From assembly GCA_026413255.1 (NCBI GenBank), contig JAOCZO010000025.1:91795-155794 (forward strand): 64,000 nucleotides of DNA, given 5' to 3'. Both the position numbers and the translations under genes were made by a program. The stretch's first letter is position 1, and each line of letters opens with the position of its first letter. The DNA is from Fereydounia khargensis. Lineage: Eukaryota > Basidiomycota > Ustilaginomycetes > Urocystidales > Fereydouniaceae. The notes beneath the pieces are model-generated. The model did not search any database, was not told the DNA's origin, and saw only the letters and a program-made list of their open reading frames with translations. Of this stretch, positions 42,953 to 54,611 are shown one piece after another.

Positions 42953-43908
42953 GATCTGTTGGAGAAGCTGGGTTGAGTTTGCAAAGAAGGGCAGGCGCGG
43001 GATAAGTGCGCTGGAGTACAGGCTAGAGTGACGCTATGAATGATCCCTTTTATTTTAGAGACCATCTCCTGATGGATCTGTCCAAGACATAATCTTTCAG
43101 TGATGGAGCAAGTGGGTTAGTCGACAGTCAAGGGCAGGAACAGGGCTGCAGCGACTTGTTGCAGCTAAGAGCGGGTTAATGCTTGTATTCGGAAGACAAG
43201 GAAGCGCATATCCACGTAATGATGAAGGCGCGCTCTCTCGAGATGTCCATGCTGAATGTGCCATGTGGCTATGCGTTTGAACCGAGAAGGGACTTGACAC
43301 GTCGTGAGAGTCTCTGTTCTCGACTGCCAATTAACATGTCGGGGAAGTGGGGAGACGGGGGATGAACCTTTGAAGCCAGAAGGACGAACTCGGCTACGGA
43401 GGTGCGAGTGTAACTCAGAGTTCCCCGCGCGCGACCTTTGCATGCAGCCACAAGGATTCCCCGCGTGGAGCCCCGCATTTGTTGGGCTTCCAAGTTACTG
43501 TGTCTCTCAATTGTTGCTTGAAGCTGCAGATCGAGGTCCATCTGCCCTTTGGTGCGGTGGAGCGTTGGTCGTCCCCCACGCTTTTCTCGTTTTGATCCTG
43601 CAGCCAATCCAAGCGCCCTGATTACCTCCTGAACCGAACGCCAAGCTCGCCACCCCAAACAAGTAACTTAATCTTCAACCTCTTGTCCTTGACCCTCAAA
43701 TACCCCCGAACCGATCGGATTACCTATCTCGTCGTCTGAACCGCTCAACCCATTGCTTTTTTCTGAAACGCTTGTCTTAACCCACGCCAGCAGCAACGGT
43801 CCAGTCACCACCAAGCCGGACCCCGTTTGTCCCTCGCTCAACCGAATTAACTCTGGCGTGCCTTCCTCAATCGAGCCTGTCAACGAAGTTGCCCAGTGTC
43901 TCGTGGCC
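42953..43908. promoter_or_regulatory. Divergent promoter between MFS transporter and Zn2Cys6 regulator
   Basis: A 956-bp region with one full CCGAACCG at 43706 and GAACCG half motifs near 43274, 43631 and 43738. Most lie near the regulator start, so the regulator may control itself. A frame at 43753 could extend the regulator N-terminus. Confidence 0.5.
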
Positions 43909-46585
43909 ATGTCCTTGATAGGCCGTGGAAGCGACAACAGCAGCAAGTATGCCGGTGCGTCCACCGAAGTGGAAGCAGTAGCTTCTTCTTCTCGCGCTCC
44001 TCGCAGTAAACCAGACCGTCTGTTGCTGGCATGTAACCCTTGTCGAAAACGAAAAGTCCGCTGCGACGCATCCCAGCCGCAATGCAACAACTGCGCACTT
44101 CGAGGGGATCACTGTATCACCATCGACCCACGCCGCCCCAATGCGCCACCCGTGACTGCCCGCCGCCGGACCACTTCAAGGCCTAGTCACAGTTCTGCTG
44201 GTCAGCGGCAGCGTCTGGACGACAATGTAAACATCAAGAAAGATCGACGCAAGTACACGCAGACTCAGGCACCAATGCAGTTACCCCAACAAGAGGAGCA
44301 GAGTATGGATGCGTTTGCTGTCACTCAAGACGCCGCTCATGATACGATTCCTCAGCCGCATGCATCTCGATCTACTGTGCTCGATCAGGGTCTCGGCCTT
44401 TCTTTCACGCCATCGAGTCCCAATGAACGTACAGTCAGCCGACCCAATAAGCGTACCCGATCTCAATCCCAGACTCAACATTCGGCGACCGACAGCAGGG
44501 CTGCTGCCAATCACCCATCGTCGGGCTCGACCAGATCACATGAGGGGAGCATGCCAGAACTGCCCACATGGATGTCACGGGCATATCAGGAGGTTTCAGC
44601 GGAACAAATGCCGGGCTGTCCAAGTTCTGAGCCCAAGGACCCCTCCGTGGCAGCTCTAGACATCGTTGTCAATACCGATGGCTCGCCACATCGGCTCAAG
44701 GTCAGTTCCAGCCTTGTCTTCAATCAAAGAACCTGATTTACTTAACAAACAAGCTGTCTGTGAAAAAAGGTACACGGCGGCAGTAGCTTGCAATGCCTCT
44801 TCAAATTCGTGGACGTCGGCCTGGCAACCTATGGCTTTGATGCCACGGCACCGCTTTTCCGGCATGGTATGACGCAGAGTGACGAATTTGAGATCCCACT
44901 GCTGCTGTCTTTACCTGATCTTCCCGAACGTTCTTTGGTCTGGCGATGTATCGACGCCTTCTTCGATCGCATCTGGCCTTTATTTCCGGTAGTGGATCGG
45001 GAGGCTGTGCAAGCGGATGCGGATTTTTTGCTCGGCGTGCAAAACGAAGAGGCAGGAGGAACTTCTGGACGTCTGCAAGGCAAAGTCAACGCAAGTCGTA
45101 TTGCCAGTCTCTCCGCTATTTACGCAATCCTCTATATTGGCATCAATGAACTCCGCTCCGGACCCGCAACCTTTTCCGTCTCGTCATTGACAACGTCATC
45201 CAAATATCTCACGGCTTGCTACAGCCTTCATGCTCACTTGACGGCTTTGCCGTATCACTCGAGCGTACAAGCACTGCTTCTCCTCGCCCTCAGTCTCCGA
45301 GGCTCGGGCAAGGACGGACAAGCTTGGAATATAGTGGGGATTGCGACCCGAATCGCCGTCTCGCTCGGTCTGCACAAAAGCGTGGGCGTGCAAAAAGTGA
45401 CCAGTGCTGACGATAGCTTTGACAGGCGATTATGGTGGTCATGCCTAAGTCTGGAGCGGTTGCTGCAGCTCGAGTGCGGTCGCCCTTCCAGTACAGACTG
45501 GATGAGTCACTGCGATGATCAAAATGACGATCAAGACATTGGAAACAGTGAAGATCCGCCGGAAGGTTCAGAGGAGAATCGAGACCTGCTCAACGCATGG
45601 GTCTCGCTCTCTGGTGTTATGCGCCAGATCTTTGACAAGTTCTATACGCACCGATTTGGCAATGCAACCGAGATGCTGAGTCAGGCAGCATGGCTGGCGC
45701 AACGGCTGACCACCTGGGAAGCGGGACTACCAGAAGACCTGAAGCCGTCCAGCAGCTCGTTCAATACGGCGCCGGGGCATGAACAAGTCTCGACCGTGTT
45801 TCTCGCTCAACAGCTCTACCATGTGCGTTCTCAGCGCGATCCTGTGCTGGCATCTTTCTGCAGACAAGCTGACTAGACGCTTGACTCTTGAACAGGCTCA
45901 GATTGCAGTGCTACGCGTAGCCATCCTATTTCCACCTAAGGGATTCCAGTATGAGGTGCAAAAGTGTAGCCTGGAAGACGCAGCAATTCAACGTCTGGCT
46001 GGCGCCGCATCGCAATGTGTCAGCGCAGCCCGAAACCTGATCACGCTCACACTCCAGCTCGCGGATGCTGGTGTGCATTCCATGCTTATCAGTGTGCCAC
46101 AGACCCTGCTTGCAAGCGTCGTGATCTCGCTCAGCATCCTGCGCAGCCCGGAAAGTCGTCTTGCTCGCTCTGATGTCGAGCTGCTCACCTCGGCTACAAC
46201 CTTTGTCGAAGCTTGTTATCAAGCATGGGGATACCCAGCCACTTTTCTTGACATCTTGGTCAGGCTAAGAGAAAGAACGGCCGCGATATCTCGCGGAGAA
46301 GCAAGGCGGCTCACGCCGGCTCCCCAGGGCAGCAATCACAGCGAGAGCACTCATACAGACCACCGTAACCTTGGTCTGAGTCGCGGTAATCACCAAGATT
46401 ATGACCAAGTCTACTCGGAAATCGCACCAACTGTCGGAACAGCTGCGGGACAGAATGCAAACCACACGATCACAGAAGATGGTAGACAGATTAGTTTTGG
46501 ACAGCTGACAGGGATGGGGATCGAGGATTTCTGGGACATGCTCAAGGCAGATATGTTCATGTACGAGGATTGGAACCTGGCTTGA
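43909..46585 (+). CDS. Zn2Cys6 fungal transcription factor
   Basis: Three exons, 43909-44700, 44770-45822 and 45896-46585, with introns of 69 and 73 nt, both in phase 0. The product has 844 residues; an in-frame ATG at 43753 would add 52. The binuclear zinc cluster is near residues 41-68 (ACNPCRKRKVRCDASQPQC and on, with the last Cys in RGDHC). A basic linker and Ser/Gln-rich region follow. The fungal_trans middle homology domain begins around residue 300, with FFDRIWPLFPVVDRE and RLWWSCLSLERLLQLECGRPSS. The C-terminus is acidic (MGIEDFWDMLKADMFMYEDW), fit for activation. It is probably the local regulator of the metabolic genes around it, several of which carry CCGAACCG in their promoters. 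Confidence 0.93.
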
Positions 46586-46674
46586 TTCATCCTCATGCTC
46601 GGACAGTCGAACAAATGTAATTTAAACCAACCTATTCATTCAAGATCATGCATGCTATGATCACCACTATCCAG

Positions 46675-47839
46675 TCAGTAGTCCAACACGCCAGCAAGGC
46701 GCAAAACCTGGTCTGTGAGCTCAGGCTTCTCGAACGGCTCGGCGCGGTACTTGGGACAGACTTTGCCGTCACGCATGGGCTTTTTCTCGGCGGGGCGAAT
46801 GTTGCAGTGGGGCCAGTGTGTGGTACCGATCCAGTTCTCGAAGCACTCTTTCTTGGCAGCGAGAGCCTCCTCATTGGCGTATCGTTTGGGAGTCATGCAG
46901 ATGTACTGGACGTGCCTGATCTGGTTACCTTCGGGCATACGGGCGTAATGCATGGTGCGCGAGTCCCAGAGAACAAAGTCACCAGGTTCCATATTGACCT
47001 TGAACATCTCGCAACCACGCTCCTCAAACCATTTGATGTCCTTCTCGCTGAAGAGGAATAGGTCCATGAACTTGAGCTCAGGCGGCGGTGCATCTTCATG
47101 GTCGGCTGACTCCCGCTTGTGTGCGAAGAATTCGTTGAAGAGCTTGGCCGAGCCACGCATGAGCATGAGGCCACCGTCCTTCGGGCCGTTGGGGGCAAAG
47201 TTGAGCAGGCCTTGGACAGCTTGCATTCTGCATGTTCGGAATGGATTGAATTGTCAGTCTCACGAAACTCTGAAGGCTGGAAGAGTTACTAGAAGTTTAA
47301 GGATGGAAGAAACCGACGTACCCCTTACGCTCCGGGTTCTGGTCGCAATGGGGCCAAGGGCTCCAGTTGAGATCCTTGCGATTCGGAAGAGAGATGTTCA
47401 AGCCATCGAAGGAGCAAAGCAGCTCCTTGGTTCCCCAGAGCTTCTCAAAGATCTCGATAATCTTAGGCTCTGTTCGGGCTTCCCAGGCCATCTTCTCATG
47501 AGTGGCGGCATAAGCGTGATACATGCCACCCTTGAAGCTGACGGGAAGGTGATCAGCAGTCCACGTCTCCGGGTCGTTTTCATCGAAGCCGAGTTCGAAG
47601 CTCTTGAGCCATCGGATCTGCTTGTCAACGTAGTACTGTGCACGCTCCGGAGAGATGGCACCCTTGATGAGGACGCATCCGTTCTTGTGGAACTCGTCGC
47701 GCCAGTCGCCGTAGACAGTGTTCTCGTCAAACTCGATCAGATCCCTGGTCTCGAATTGGGCGCCGAAAGTCTTCTTCTCCTCGGCCTCAGCAGGCGATGT
47801 GAGAGTGACAGTGTTGGTCGTGATAGTGGTTGTGGACAT
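46675..47839 (-). CDS. Phytanoyl-CoA dioxygenase (PhyH) family protein, copy 1
   Basis: Two exons, 47839-47322 and 47227-46675, with a 94-nt intron (GTACGT..GCAG); 356 residues. The non-haem iron site of the 2-oxoglutarate dioxygenase fold is visible: H164 and D166 in WPHCDQ, and the distal H266 in WDSRTMHY. NFAPNGPKDGGLMLMRGSA is the usual PhyH core, and Arg in IRHVQYICM could hold 2-oxoglutarate. It would hydroxylate a small or acyl substrate with O2 and 2-oxoglutarate. It has no peroxisomal PTS1 tail (ends GVLDY). It is a paralogue of the protein at 60899-61948; both share GTTHWP near the end. It is divergent from the CocE-type hydrolase, and the shared promoter carries CGGTTCGG repeats. 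Confidence 0.92.
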
Positions 47840-47905
47840 TGTAGTTGGCAGGCTTGGGTGGATAATTGCTGTTGAGAATCAATAGTCGTAAACAGGGAAG
47901 AAGGC

Positions 47906-47914
47906 AAAATATAT
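47906..47914 (-). promoter_or_regulatory. TATA-like element of PhyH copy 1
   Basis: TATATATTT on the minus strand, about 70 bp before the start codon at 47839. Confidence 0.4.
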
Positions 47915-48049
47915 ACGATCTGTGAATCATTCGACGAAAGTGCAAAGTGAAGTACCATGTCGCTTCACCACCACAAAAGCTTAATCCGGTCGAGCAACGG
48001 CGAAAACGACATAGTTTGTTGCCATGTTACTCATTCTCACTAGTTCTTT

Positions 48050-48222
48050 CGGTTCGGTTCAATGACACAACACCATACGCGATCCGGTTCGGTTCGGTTC
48101 GGTTCGATTCTGGTGCAATGCGTACGGTGTTTCGCGTGCACACAGTACGTGTGGGGTGACGCCGCCCCTGGTTTACGTTTAGGTCAACCATCTGGGAAGT
48201 GGGATTTCGTTGAACCGAACCG
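48050..48222. promoter_or_regulatory. CGGTTCGG array in a divergent promoter
   Basis: CGGTTCGG at 48050, three overlapping copies at 48085-48102 (a GGTTC pentamer run) and CCGAACCG at 48215. It lies between PhyH copy 1 (start 47839) and the hydrolase (start 48407). It could be a binding array for the local Zn2Cys6 regulator, or only a microsatellite. A second such array lies at 62117-62209 in a similar divergent promoter. Confidence 0.5.
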
Positions 48223-48406
48223 CAACACTAAGACGGTCGGCCATGGGGTGCAGCATGACTACATCAATTTCCATCAAAGGGTGCTGTTGGATACCTGTTC
48301 CACACAGTAAGGCTGGTACGCAGCATGTAGTATTTAGTGAAACTTGTTTCCTTTCCAAAAACCTGCCACAACATCCTCACTGCCCTCCGTAGTGCGCTAA
48401 ACAACC

Positions 48407-50259
48407 ATGCCCATTCCTTGCCAGATCGCTTACAAACCACTGACCCCGCCACAAGTGGGTGAGAATGGCTACGTCGAGCCTACGCCGGGCAAGTCCGAGG
48501 TCCTCAAGAAAGGCTCGGCTCCCTTTGGATGCCGAAAGCTCGACTCGGACGTGCGTATCGATCACGATGTCGAGATCGTAGTACGTGATGGCTGCCGCCT
48601 GTATGCAGACATTTACCGTCCTGCGACAGAGGACGAAAAGGTTCCAATCATCATCTCCTGGTCACCCTATGGAAAGAAGTACTCGGCGATCGACATGATC
48701 TTCAACGTATGTGTGTGGCGCTGTTGCCTCCAAGATGGTGATGTAAGCGGCCTTGAGAAGTTTGAGGGTCTAGATCCTGCGTGGTGGGTAGCGCGCGGGT
48801 ATGCTATTGCTAGCGTCGATTCTCGCGGTGCCGGGAACAGCGACGGCGATACACCTTGTATGGGGCTACAGGAGGCTGAAGATGCCCACGATGCAATTGA
48901 AGAGCTCGCCAAGCTCGACTGGTGCAACGGCAACATTGGCATGGCAGGCAATTCGTACCTCGCCATCTCGCAATGGCACGCAGCTGCACAGAACCCACCA
49001 TCCTTGAAGGCCATTGCACCATGGGAGGGCTCGGGCGACATTTTCCGCGAGCAATTCTGTCGTGGAGGATGGTTCAACATGAGCAACTTTGATCTTATCA
49101 CCAAGCTCGTTATCAAGGGACACCGCGGTGTCGAGGATTTTGAGGAAATGCACCGCAGACAACCCCTCGCCAGCGTCTACTGGAACGACAAACGCGTGGA
49201 CATGACCAAGATCAATATCCCTTGCTTCATTACCGGCTCTGATTTCAGCCAGATCCACACAATGGGTGCGATCCGAGGCTGGATGGAGGTGAACTCTGAC
49301 AAGAAGTGGATCAAGTGGAGCGGATACCAGGAGTGGTATGAGCTGTATGGTTGCCCTGAAAGCTACGATGAGCTCAAGGTAAGTTTCGCCCCCTTGCAGC
49401 CACACCTACCTGTCACTAACAGCTGACCCTCAATGCACAATCTTACATTCTTTTTTAGCTCTTCTTTGACAAGTATCTGAAAAACGTGGACAACGACTGG
49501 GAGAAAACGCCAAAGGTGCGATGGGCGACGCTTCCCTTCGGCGATCGAGACGTCAAGCATGACATTGTACTCTCCGACTTTCCTGTTCCCAACACGGACT
49601 ACCGCACACTGTATCTCGCACCCAACGGTGCCTTGTCGGCCGAGCTTCCGGGCAAGGCAGGGACGTCGTCGTACAACTCGGAAGAGCGTCAGTCAATTGC
49701 CAAGTTTCGCCACACGTTCTCTCAGGCGTCGCGTCTCATCGGTTTGCCCAAGGCAGAGCTGTACATGAGCTGCGAGGAACTTGACGACATGGTTGTCTTT
49801 ATCCAGCTGCGAAAGCTAGACACAAAGGGGAATGAGCTCAGCCAACTTCAGTTCCCTTTCTCCCGCTCACCTGTACACAAGATCTCCGAGATGGAGGAGA
49901 AGGACCGTGCTAGTCTGACGCTTCACAACGGCTCGATGGGTATTCTGCGCGCATCCCAGCGCAAAATCGATCCTTCTCGTTCCCTCCACCCGCAATTCCC
50001 CTTCCACCCGCACGACGAGGTGCAAAAGGTGACGCCCGGCGAGGTGGTCAAGCTTGAAATTGGCATTTGGGCTATGGGTGTCGACTATGAGGCTGGCGAA
50101 TCGATCCAAGTCGACATTCTTGGCCAGTACCCAGGCTTCACTGAAGTTGCTGCCTTCTCCAAGCCTCGTCCGGAGTCGGAGAAGAACAAAGGTACACACG
50201 TGGTCCACTTCGGAGGAGAAACTCCCAGCAAGGTCATCCTTCCTTTCGTAACCATGTAA
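48407..50259 (+). CDS. CocE/NonD-type hydrolase (X-Pro dipeptidyl-peptidase S15 superfamily)
   Basis: Two exons, 48407-49378 and 49459-50259, with an 80-nt intron (GTAAGT..TTTTAG); 590 residues. The alpha/beta-hydrolase part has the nucleophile S183 in GMAGNSYLA, the preceding SRGAGNSDG loop and LEKFEGLDPAWW. The C-terminal part (about residues 330-590) is the jelly-roll domain of the superfamily. Such enzymes cleave esters or amides, cocaine esterase being the known example. Oddity: where relatives usually have the catalytic His (a Trp-Leu-x-x-His stretch before the second exon) this protein reads KWIKWSGYQEWYELYG with no His, so catalysis is uncertain. No signal peptide, so probably cytosolic. 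It shares its promoter with PhyH copy 1. Confidence 0.87.
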
Positions 50260-51242
50260 TGATGTGTAAACATGTACGTGATTATGTGCACCACAGGTCC
50301 TGGGCTCGGGCCGGCCATTCGATACCAATCGAAGATGTTCCCATAGTACACTATGTGCAATCAAATGATCATGATCCCGCACCGCGCCGCAAATGGGTGA
50401 GGCAGAACGTGGTATATCCCTCCATTGGGTGCGGGTCACGCCCGCAAGAATACTGTCAAACATCGTACCACCTTTCTCACCATTTTGTCGCACGCAGGTA
50501 AGTGGCTACGACAAAGTAAAGTAGAGATGCCCAATCACCAGAAATGCACAGTCGGGGATGCTTCAGCCTCGAAACTCTCTGCGGGCACCACGGCGGGGTC
50601 CATCTCGGGGTGTGCTACCGGTCCCAGAAAAAAAGCACGCGGGGTAGAGGAATAGGCCAGAATGTTCGGGCTCAGTTGGCCGAGTAAGTGACCGACTGTT
50701 CGCTTGCATCGTACCCTTGTTGTGCATGCCCCCATGCGAATCGCTGCGAGCGACAGCGACCGGTCAATTTCTAGGCAAATCGACCTCGCTTCAAAAGTGT
50801 CTTGCATGACATCTTCCCAAGGCGTTGCATCTGGTCAGCTCAGTGTTGAACACACGCACTAATTTTGGCCAACCCCACCTTGCCCGAAGGTCCACTAATG
50901 CGACTCACAATTAGCCGCGAGTTCCGTTCAGCTTCGTACCAGTCACGTTCTTCACTGTTTCCACCTACCACATTCCCTAGCGGTTTCCCTTCTCCGCCAA
51001 CATGGTTCCACCTTGAGGATTGTCAGCCGTGTTTGGTCCACCATAATGGATGAGGACTTCGGTTCGGATGCATGTGCCCAGATCGAGACCCCTAGTCCGA
51101 GGCTGCCAGCGGTCACAATGTGTGCACTCGCCCGGTTCGTGAACTGCACAAATAGAACGGAGAGCATCTTCCTTGTTTTGACTTTCTCATCCAAATATTC
51201 TGCCTGTCGTCAACCTGGAGTGATTGATCATTAACAACCTCA
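50260..51242. other. Intergenic region, promoter of the carboxylesterase
   Basis: No gene in 980 bp. CGGTTCGG at 51060 lies 183 bp before the next start, and a partial CCGGTTCG near 51137. Confidence 0.55.
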
Positions 51243-52991
51243 ATGTTGTCCCAATTCCTTCTTCTCCTGACAGCTACTTCGCTCTTTGGGGCCTCGGGGC
51301 AACCAGCCAGGCTCCCTCGAGATGCGGTCGCCAAGTCAGCGTTTCCCTCCGTCCAAATCGAACGAGGCAACGTGATCGGCAATGTAAGCAGTAACGGCAG
51401 CCTCGAGACGTTCTTTGGTATCCCGTTTGCCAAGCCACCCGTCGGAGACCTCCGTTTCGCCAAACCAGTCCCACTCGAGCAGGGAGATGACAAGGCCACA
51501 ATCATGGCCCAAACCAAGGCACCGAGCTGCCCGCAAATGACTTTCTCGCCTGAGATGCAAGTGAACGAGGACTGCCTCTACGTTGATGTGTACAGACCTA
51601 GAGGCATCAAGAAAGGTAGCAAAGTTCCAGTATTGCACTGGACGTACGGAGGGGCATTCCGTGGTGGTAGCACAGCGGGTGTCTCGCCCACAGAGATTGT
51701 CGAAAGGAGTGCTAAGCTCGGACAGCCGATTATTGTCACTGCTGCCAACTACCGTGTCGGTCCCTTTGGCTTCATCGGAGGCTCCAAGGTCTCTAGAGAC
51801 AAGACAGCGACAAGCAATGCTGGACTTTACGATCAGCGTCTTGCGCTTCATTGGCTTCAGGACAATATTGCCGCATTCGGAGGCGACCCTTCTCGGGTCA
51901 CTATTGGCGGTCAATCGGCAGGCTCCATCTCGGTGGCCCTCCAAACGACCGCCAACGGCGGCCATCAGGGACGTCTCTTCAGAGCCGCAATTCAGCAATC
52001 CGGTACCGTCCCTTTTGGGCCAGTCCTGCAAGTCGACTCACCGCTGAACGCTGCCAACTTTGACGCTCTTGCCACGGGTGTCGGCTGCAAGGATGCGACG
52101 CTCTCCTGCCTGCGCAAGGCAAACGTCTCTGACGTCATCAGGGTCGGAGCGGAAATCAGTGATCTCTACAACACTCCAGAGCCACCTGCGGGCTACCTGG
52201 CATGGGCGCCCTTTATTGATGACTTTTTCGTCATCGAGAGCGGCGCTAAGCTCATTCGTCGCGGAAAGTTTGCAGATGTGCCTTTGCTGATTGGCAATGC
52301 CTATGACGAAGGAACGCTTTTCGTCAACTATGGCGGCAAGGTGCTCAACACCACAAAAGACTTTGAGACTTTCGTTAGCAAGGGATCTGTTGTACGCAAT
52401 ACGACCAACTCTGGACAAGTGATTCAAAAGCTCTTCGAGATGTATCCAGACGTTCCAAGCCTGGGCAGCCCGTACCAGAATCCTTCGACCAAAGGCAGTC
52501 TGGCGAGTCCTGACGCCGACGACCGCCTCTACAGCCCTCTCGAGTCGAACCAGGCGAAGCGTATCTGTTCCTGGCAGGGAGACTTCCTTTTCATTGCTGC
52601 ACGTCGTCATCAGGTGGCCGCGGCTGTGTCGCCGAGCCGTAAAAATGCACACAAGGTGTGGGTCTACGATTTCCGTCAGATCGACCCATCTCCTCAGGGA
52701 AATCTCTTGGGAGCTACGCACGGGGCGGATCTTTCTTACATTCTCGATCAGAAGCAGGGGTATGAATCAGATCCCGAGCTCAAGAGACTGATGCAAACCG
52801 CCTGGATCTCGTTCGTCACTCACCTCGACCCGAATACGCTTGATACCGGTGTCAACTGGCCCGCATACCACCAGAAGCTTGAACTCCTCCAGCTTAAAGC
52901 GGACAATGTGACCACGATTCCTGACGATTTCCGAAAGAAGAACACCGACTTTATCTTTTCAAAGGATGCTGTCAAGGTCTTTTCCTTGTGA
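51243..52991 (+). CDS. Secreted type-B carboxylesterase / lipase
   Basis: Single exon, 582 residues. The signal peptide is residues 1-19 (FLLLLTATSLFGASG), ending before QPARLPR. The alpha/beta-hydrolase triad is visible: S225 in GGQSAGS, E356 in YDEGTLF and H493 in ATHGADL. Family signatures are FFGIPFAKPPVGDLRF, EDCLYVDVYRP and the oxyanion segment, which here reads HWTYGGAFRGGS, not the common GGGF. Several N-glycosylation sites are present. It would hydrolyse esters outside the cell and could supply substrate to the intracellular oxygenases and transporters of the region. It is single-copy here and ends in FSL with no retention signal. Confidence 0.93.
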   Translation: MLSQFLLLLTATSLFGASGQPARLPRDAVAKSAFPSVQIERGNVIGNVSSNGSLETFFGIPFAKPPVGDLRFAKPVPLEQGDDKATIMAQTKAPSCPQMTFSPEMQVNEDCLYVDVYRPRGIKKGSKVPVLHWTYGGAFRGGSTAGVSPTEIVERSAKLGQPIIVTAANYRVGPFGFIGGSKVSRDKTATSNAGLYDQRLALHWLQDNIAAFGGDPSRVTIGGQSAGSISVALQTTANGGHQGRLFRAAIQQSGTVPFGPVLQVDSPLNAANFDALATGVGCKDATLSCLRKANVSDVIRVGAEISDLYNTPEPPAGYLAWAPFIDDFFVIESGAKLIRRGKFADVPLLIGNAYDEGTLFVNYGGKVLNTTKDFETFVSKGSVVRNTTNSGQVIQKLFEMYPDVPSLGSPYQNPSTKGSLASPDADDRLYSPLESNQAKRICSWQGDFLFIAARRHQVAAAVSPSRKNAHKVWVYDFRQIDPSPQGNLLGATHGADLSYILDQKQGYESDPELKRLMQTAWISFVTHLDPNTLDTGVNWPAYHQKLELLQLKADNVTTIPDDFRKKNTDFIFSKDAVKVFSL

Positions 52992-53019
52992 GACCACCCG
53001 AGCTGCGATTTGCGATTCA

Positions 53020-53180
53020 CGTTGTAACGGCCGTAACGGCCCAGGAAAAGATGTCGAGGTGCTCATTCGAATGAGCAATTCCATCGCCACGGCGTGTTTT
53101 GATGAATCTATCAACGAAAAAATTTCTTCGTAGCTTGTGTCATGAAATCGTCAGATCTAGATCCGGGAGGATGGTGAGCA
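53020..53180 (+). repeat. Dispersed repeat, copy 1 of 2
   Basis: Similar by eye to 55385-55530: shared blocks include GTGCTCATTC, ATGAGC, CATCGCCAC and TCTAGATCCGG. It sits just downstream of the carboxylesterase gene. Origin unknown. Confidence 0.6.
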
Positions 53181-53224
53181 TGGATGGTGAGCATCCTGTA
53201 GGTCACTACCATGGAGCGACTTCT

Positions 53225-53280
53225 CGTAGCGGGCAAAAGTAATGACTGAGGTAGAGGAGTCCTCAACAAAGCCCGCTACG
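53225..53280. repeat. Inverted repeat, hairpin
   Basis: CGTAGCGGGC at 53225-53234 and its perfect complement GCCCGCTACG at 53271-53280, with an inner GAGGA/TCCTC pair. It could be a hairpin or short terminal inverted repeats of a tiny element. Confidence 0.7.
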
Positions 53281-53441
53281 ATCAGTTGAATTTTTTGCGA
53301 GTTCGCTGGCATGGACATGAGAATGAAATGCGCTCGAACTCAGAATGCTTTAGCTTAGAGATAGCGCGTAATTCTGCTCCTGAACAAAGGGAGAAAAAAC
53401 GAATGCTGGAATGTTAGCATTGAAAACGCCGGACCCCCTGA

Positions 53442-53524
53442 ACTGGATGGTAAAGAATGTGGAGTAGATGAATGCATTTCGCCTTGGGAACGGATCAAAC
53501 GCCGCAAGAAAGCGGTCGTAAGGA
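53442..53524 (+). repeat. Dispersed repeat copy B
   Basis: Partner of 30479-30560, with the shared core GCCGCAAGAAAGCG. It lies 23 kb away in the subtelomeric half. Confidence 0.6.
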
Positions 53525-54463
53525 ATCAATCATGTGCTGTGCTGTACAGTAGTCTTGCCAGGCCGTTGAATGGGAACATACATTGGCCATTCGAAGACAA
53601 GGGTGGTGTGTTCGGGCTTGGGCTACTGCATTGTCAATCAGGTGGGGTACCAGGGTCAAATGACGTCTATTGTGGCACCTGAGGCGGAATTCACGAAATA
53701 ATCGCTGCATGTACTGTAAGTTGCGGATGGTGAGCACCTAATCAATCGCAGTCGGAAGTGTAAGACTCCACAAGATGCTGGCCTTTGCAGACAATCGTAG
53801 AAAGTGTCACCCAGGAAAAGACTCAATTGCAGTCACCGGGCATCAACTCGAGTGTTCACTCGAATGGCTGCGGGGTCATCAAGAAGGGCCTCTGCTTTGC
53901 AGCCGCAAAGGAACTTTGGACCCATATTCTTGCAAGCGTTTAGCAACTTTATGGGTTTAAAACCTTTGTCCAGACTTATACGTTCTGTCAAGCCTCCGTT
54001 TGACAGAGTCAAAGTCCTTCCTTGAATTCAATCTTCTGCAGCTCACTGACGGGAGAAGGCGTACAGCATGAAATATCAATACGCCACGGCTTGGCTTAGC
54101 AAGTGGCCGAATCTGACGTGATTAAAGGACAAAAGTAACAGGCTTGTTGAGAGTCACAGCGGAGCTTCCTCCGCTATTTCCAGTCAGTGAGACTTTGGGT
54201 GCTTTGGGCCAAAATAGACTTGAAAGTGACCACTGTCTAGCTTCGGGCGCTAGAGATCTTGAACTCAGATGCTTTTTGAAACCGGGCGTTCGAGACATCA
54301 GTGCTGAACCCTGTCTTTGGCTCACATCTCGTTGCTGGTGGCCTTAGACTCGGATGATGTCTAGAGTCGGACGCTTTCTTGGCTTGGACACTGTCTCGGC
54401 TCCAGTCTTGGATTCCGGCCATACATTGTTTGGGTACTGGAGGGCCGAGATTAGCTCACTTGA

Positions 54464-54611
54464 TAGACCCGGACACTGAGCTGACTAGACTTGGGCACGG
54501 AGTCAGATTCGGACACAGAGTTAGACTCGGACTCAGAGTTTAGACTCGGACTCAGAGTTTAGACTCGGACTCAGTGTTTAGACTCGGACACAGAGCTAGA
54601 CTTGGACAAAG
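54464..54611. repeat. Minisatellite, unit about 19 bp, about 8 copies
   Basis: Tandem variants of TAGACTCGGACTCAGAGTT; three central units (54522-54578) are almost identical and the outer ones decayed. Related single units continue upstream to about 54345. Confidence 0.9.

Noticed and set aside
46952-47875. A 307-codon plus-strand frame across PhyH copy 1
   Set aside because: Antisense to a clear PhyH gene with its metal-binding residues in the other strand.
48095-48112. A tRNA B-box look-alike GGTTCGATTC
   Set aside because: Part of the GGTTC pentamer array; no A box or cloverleaf upstream.
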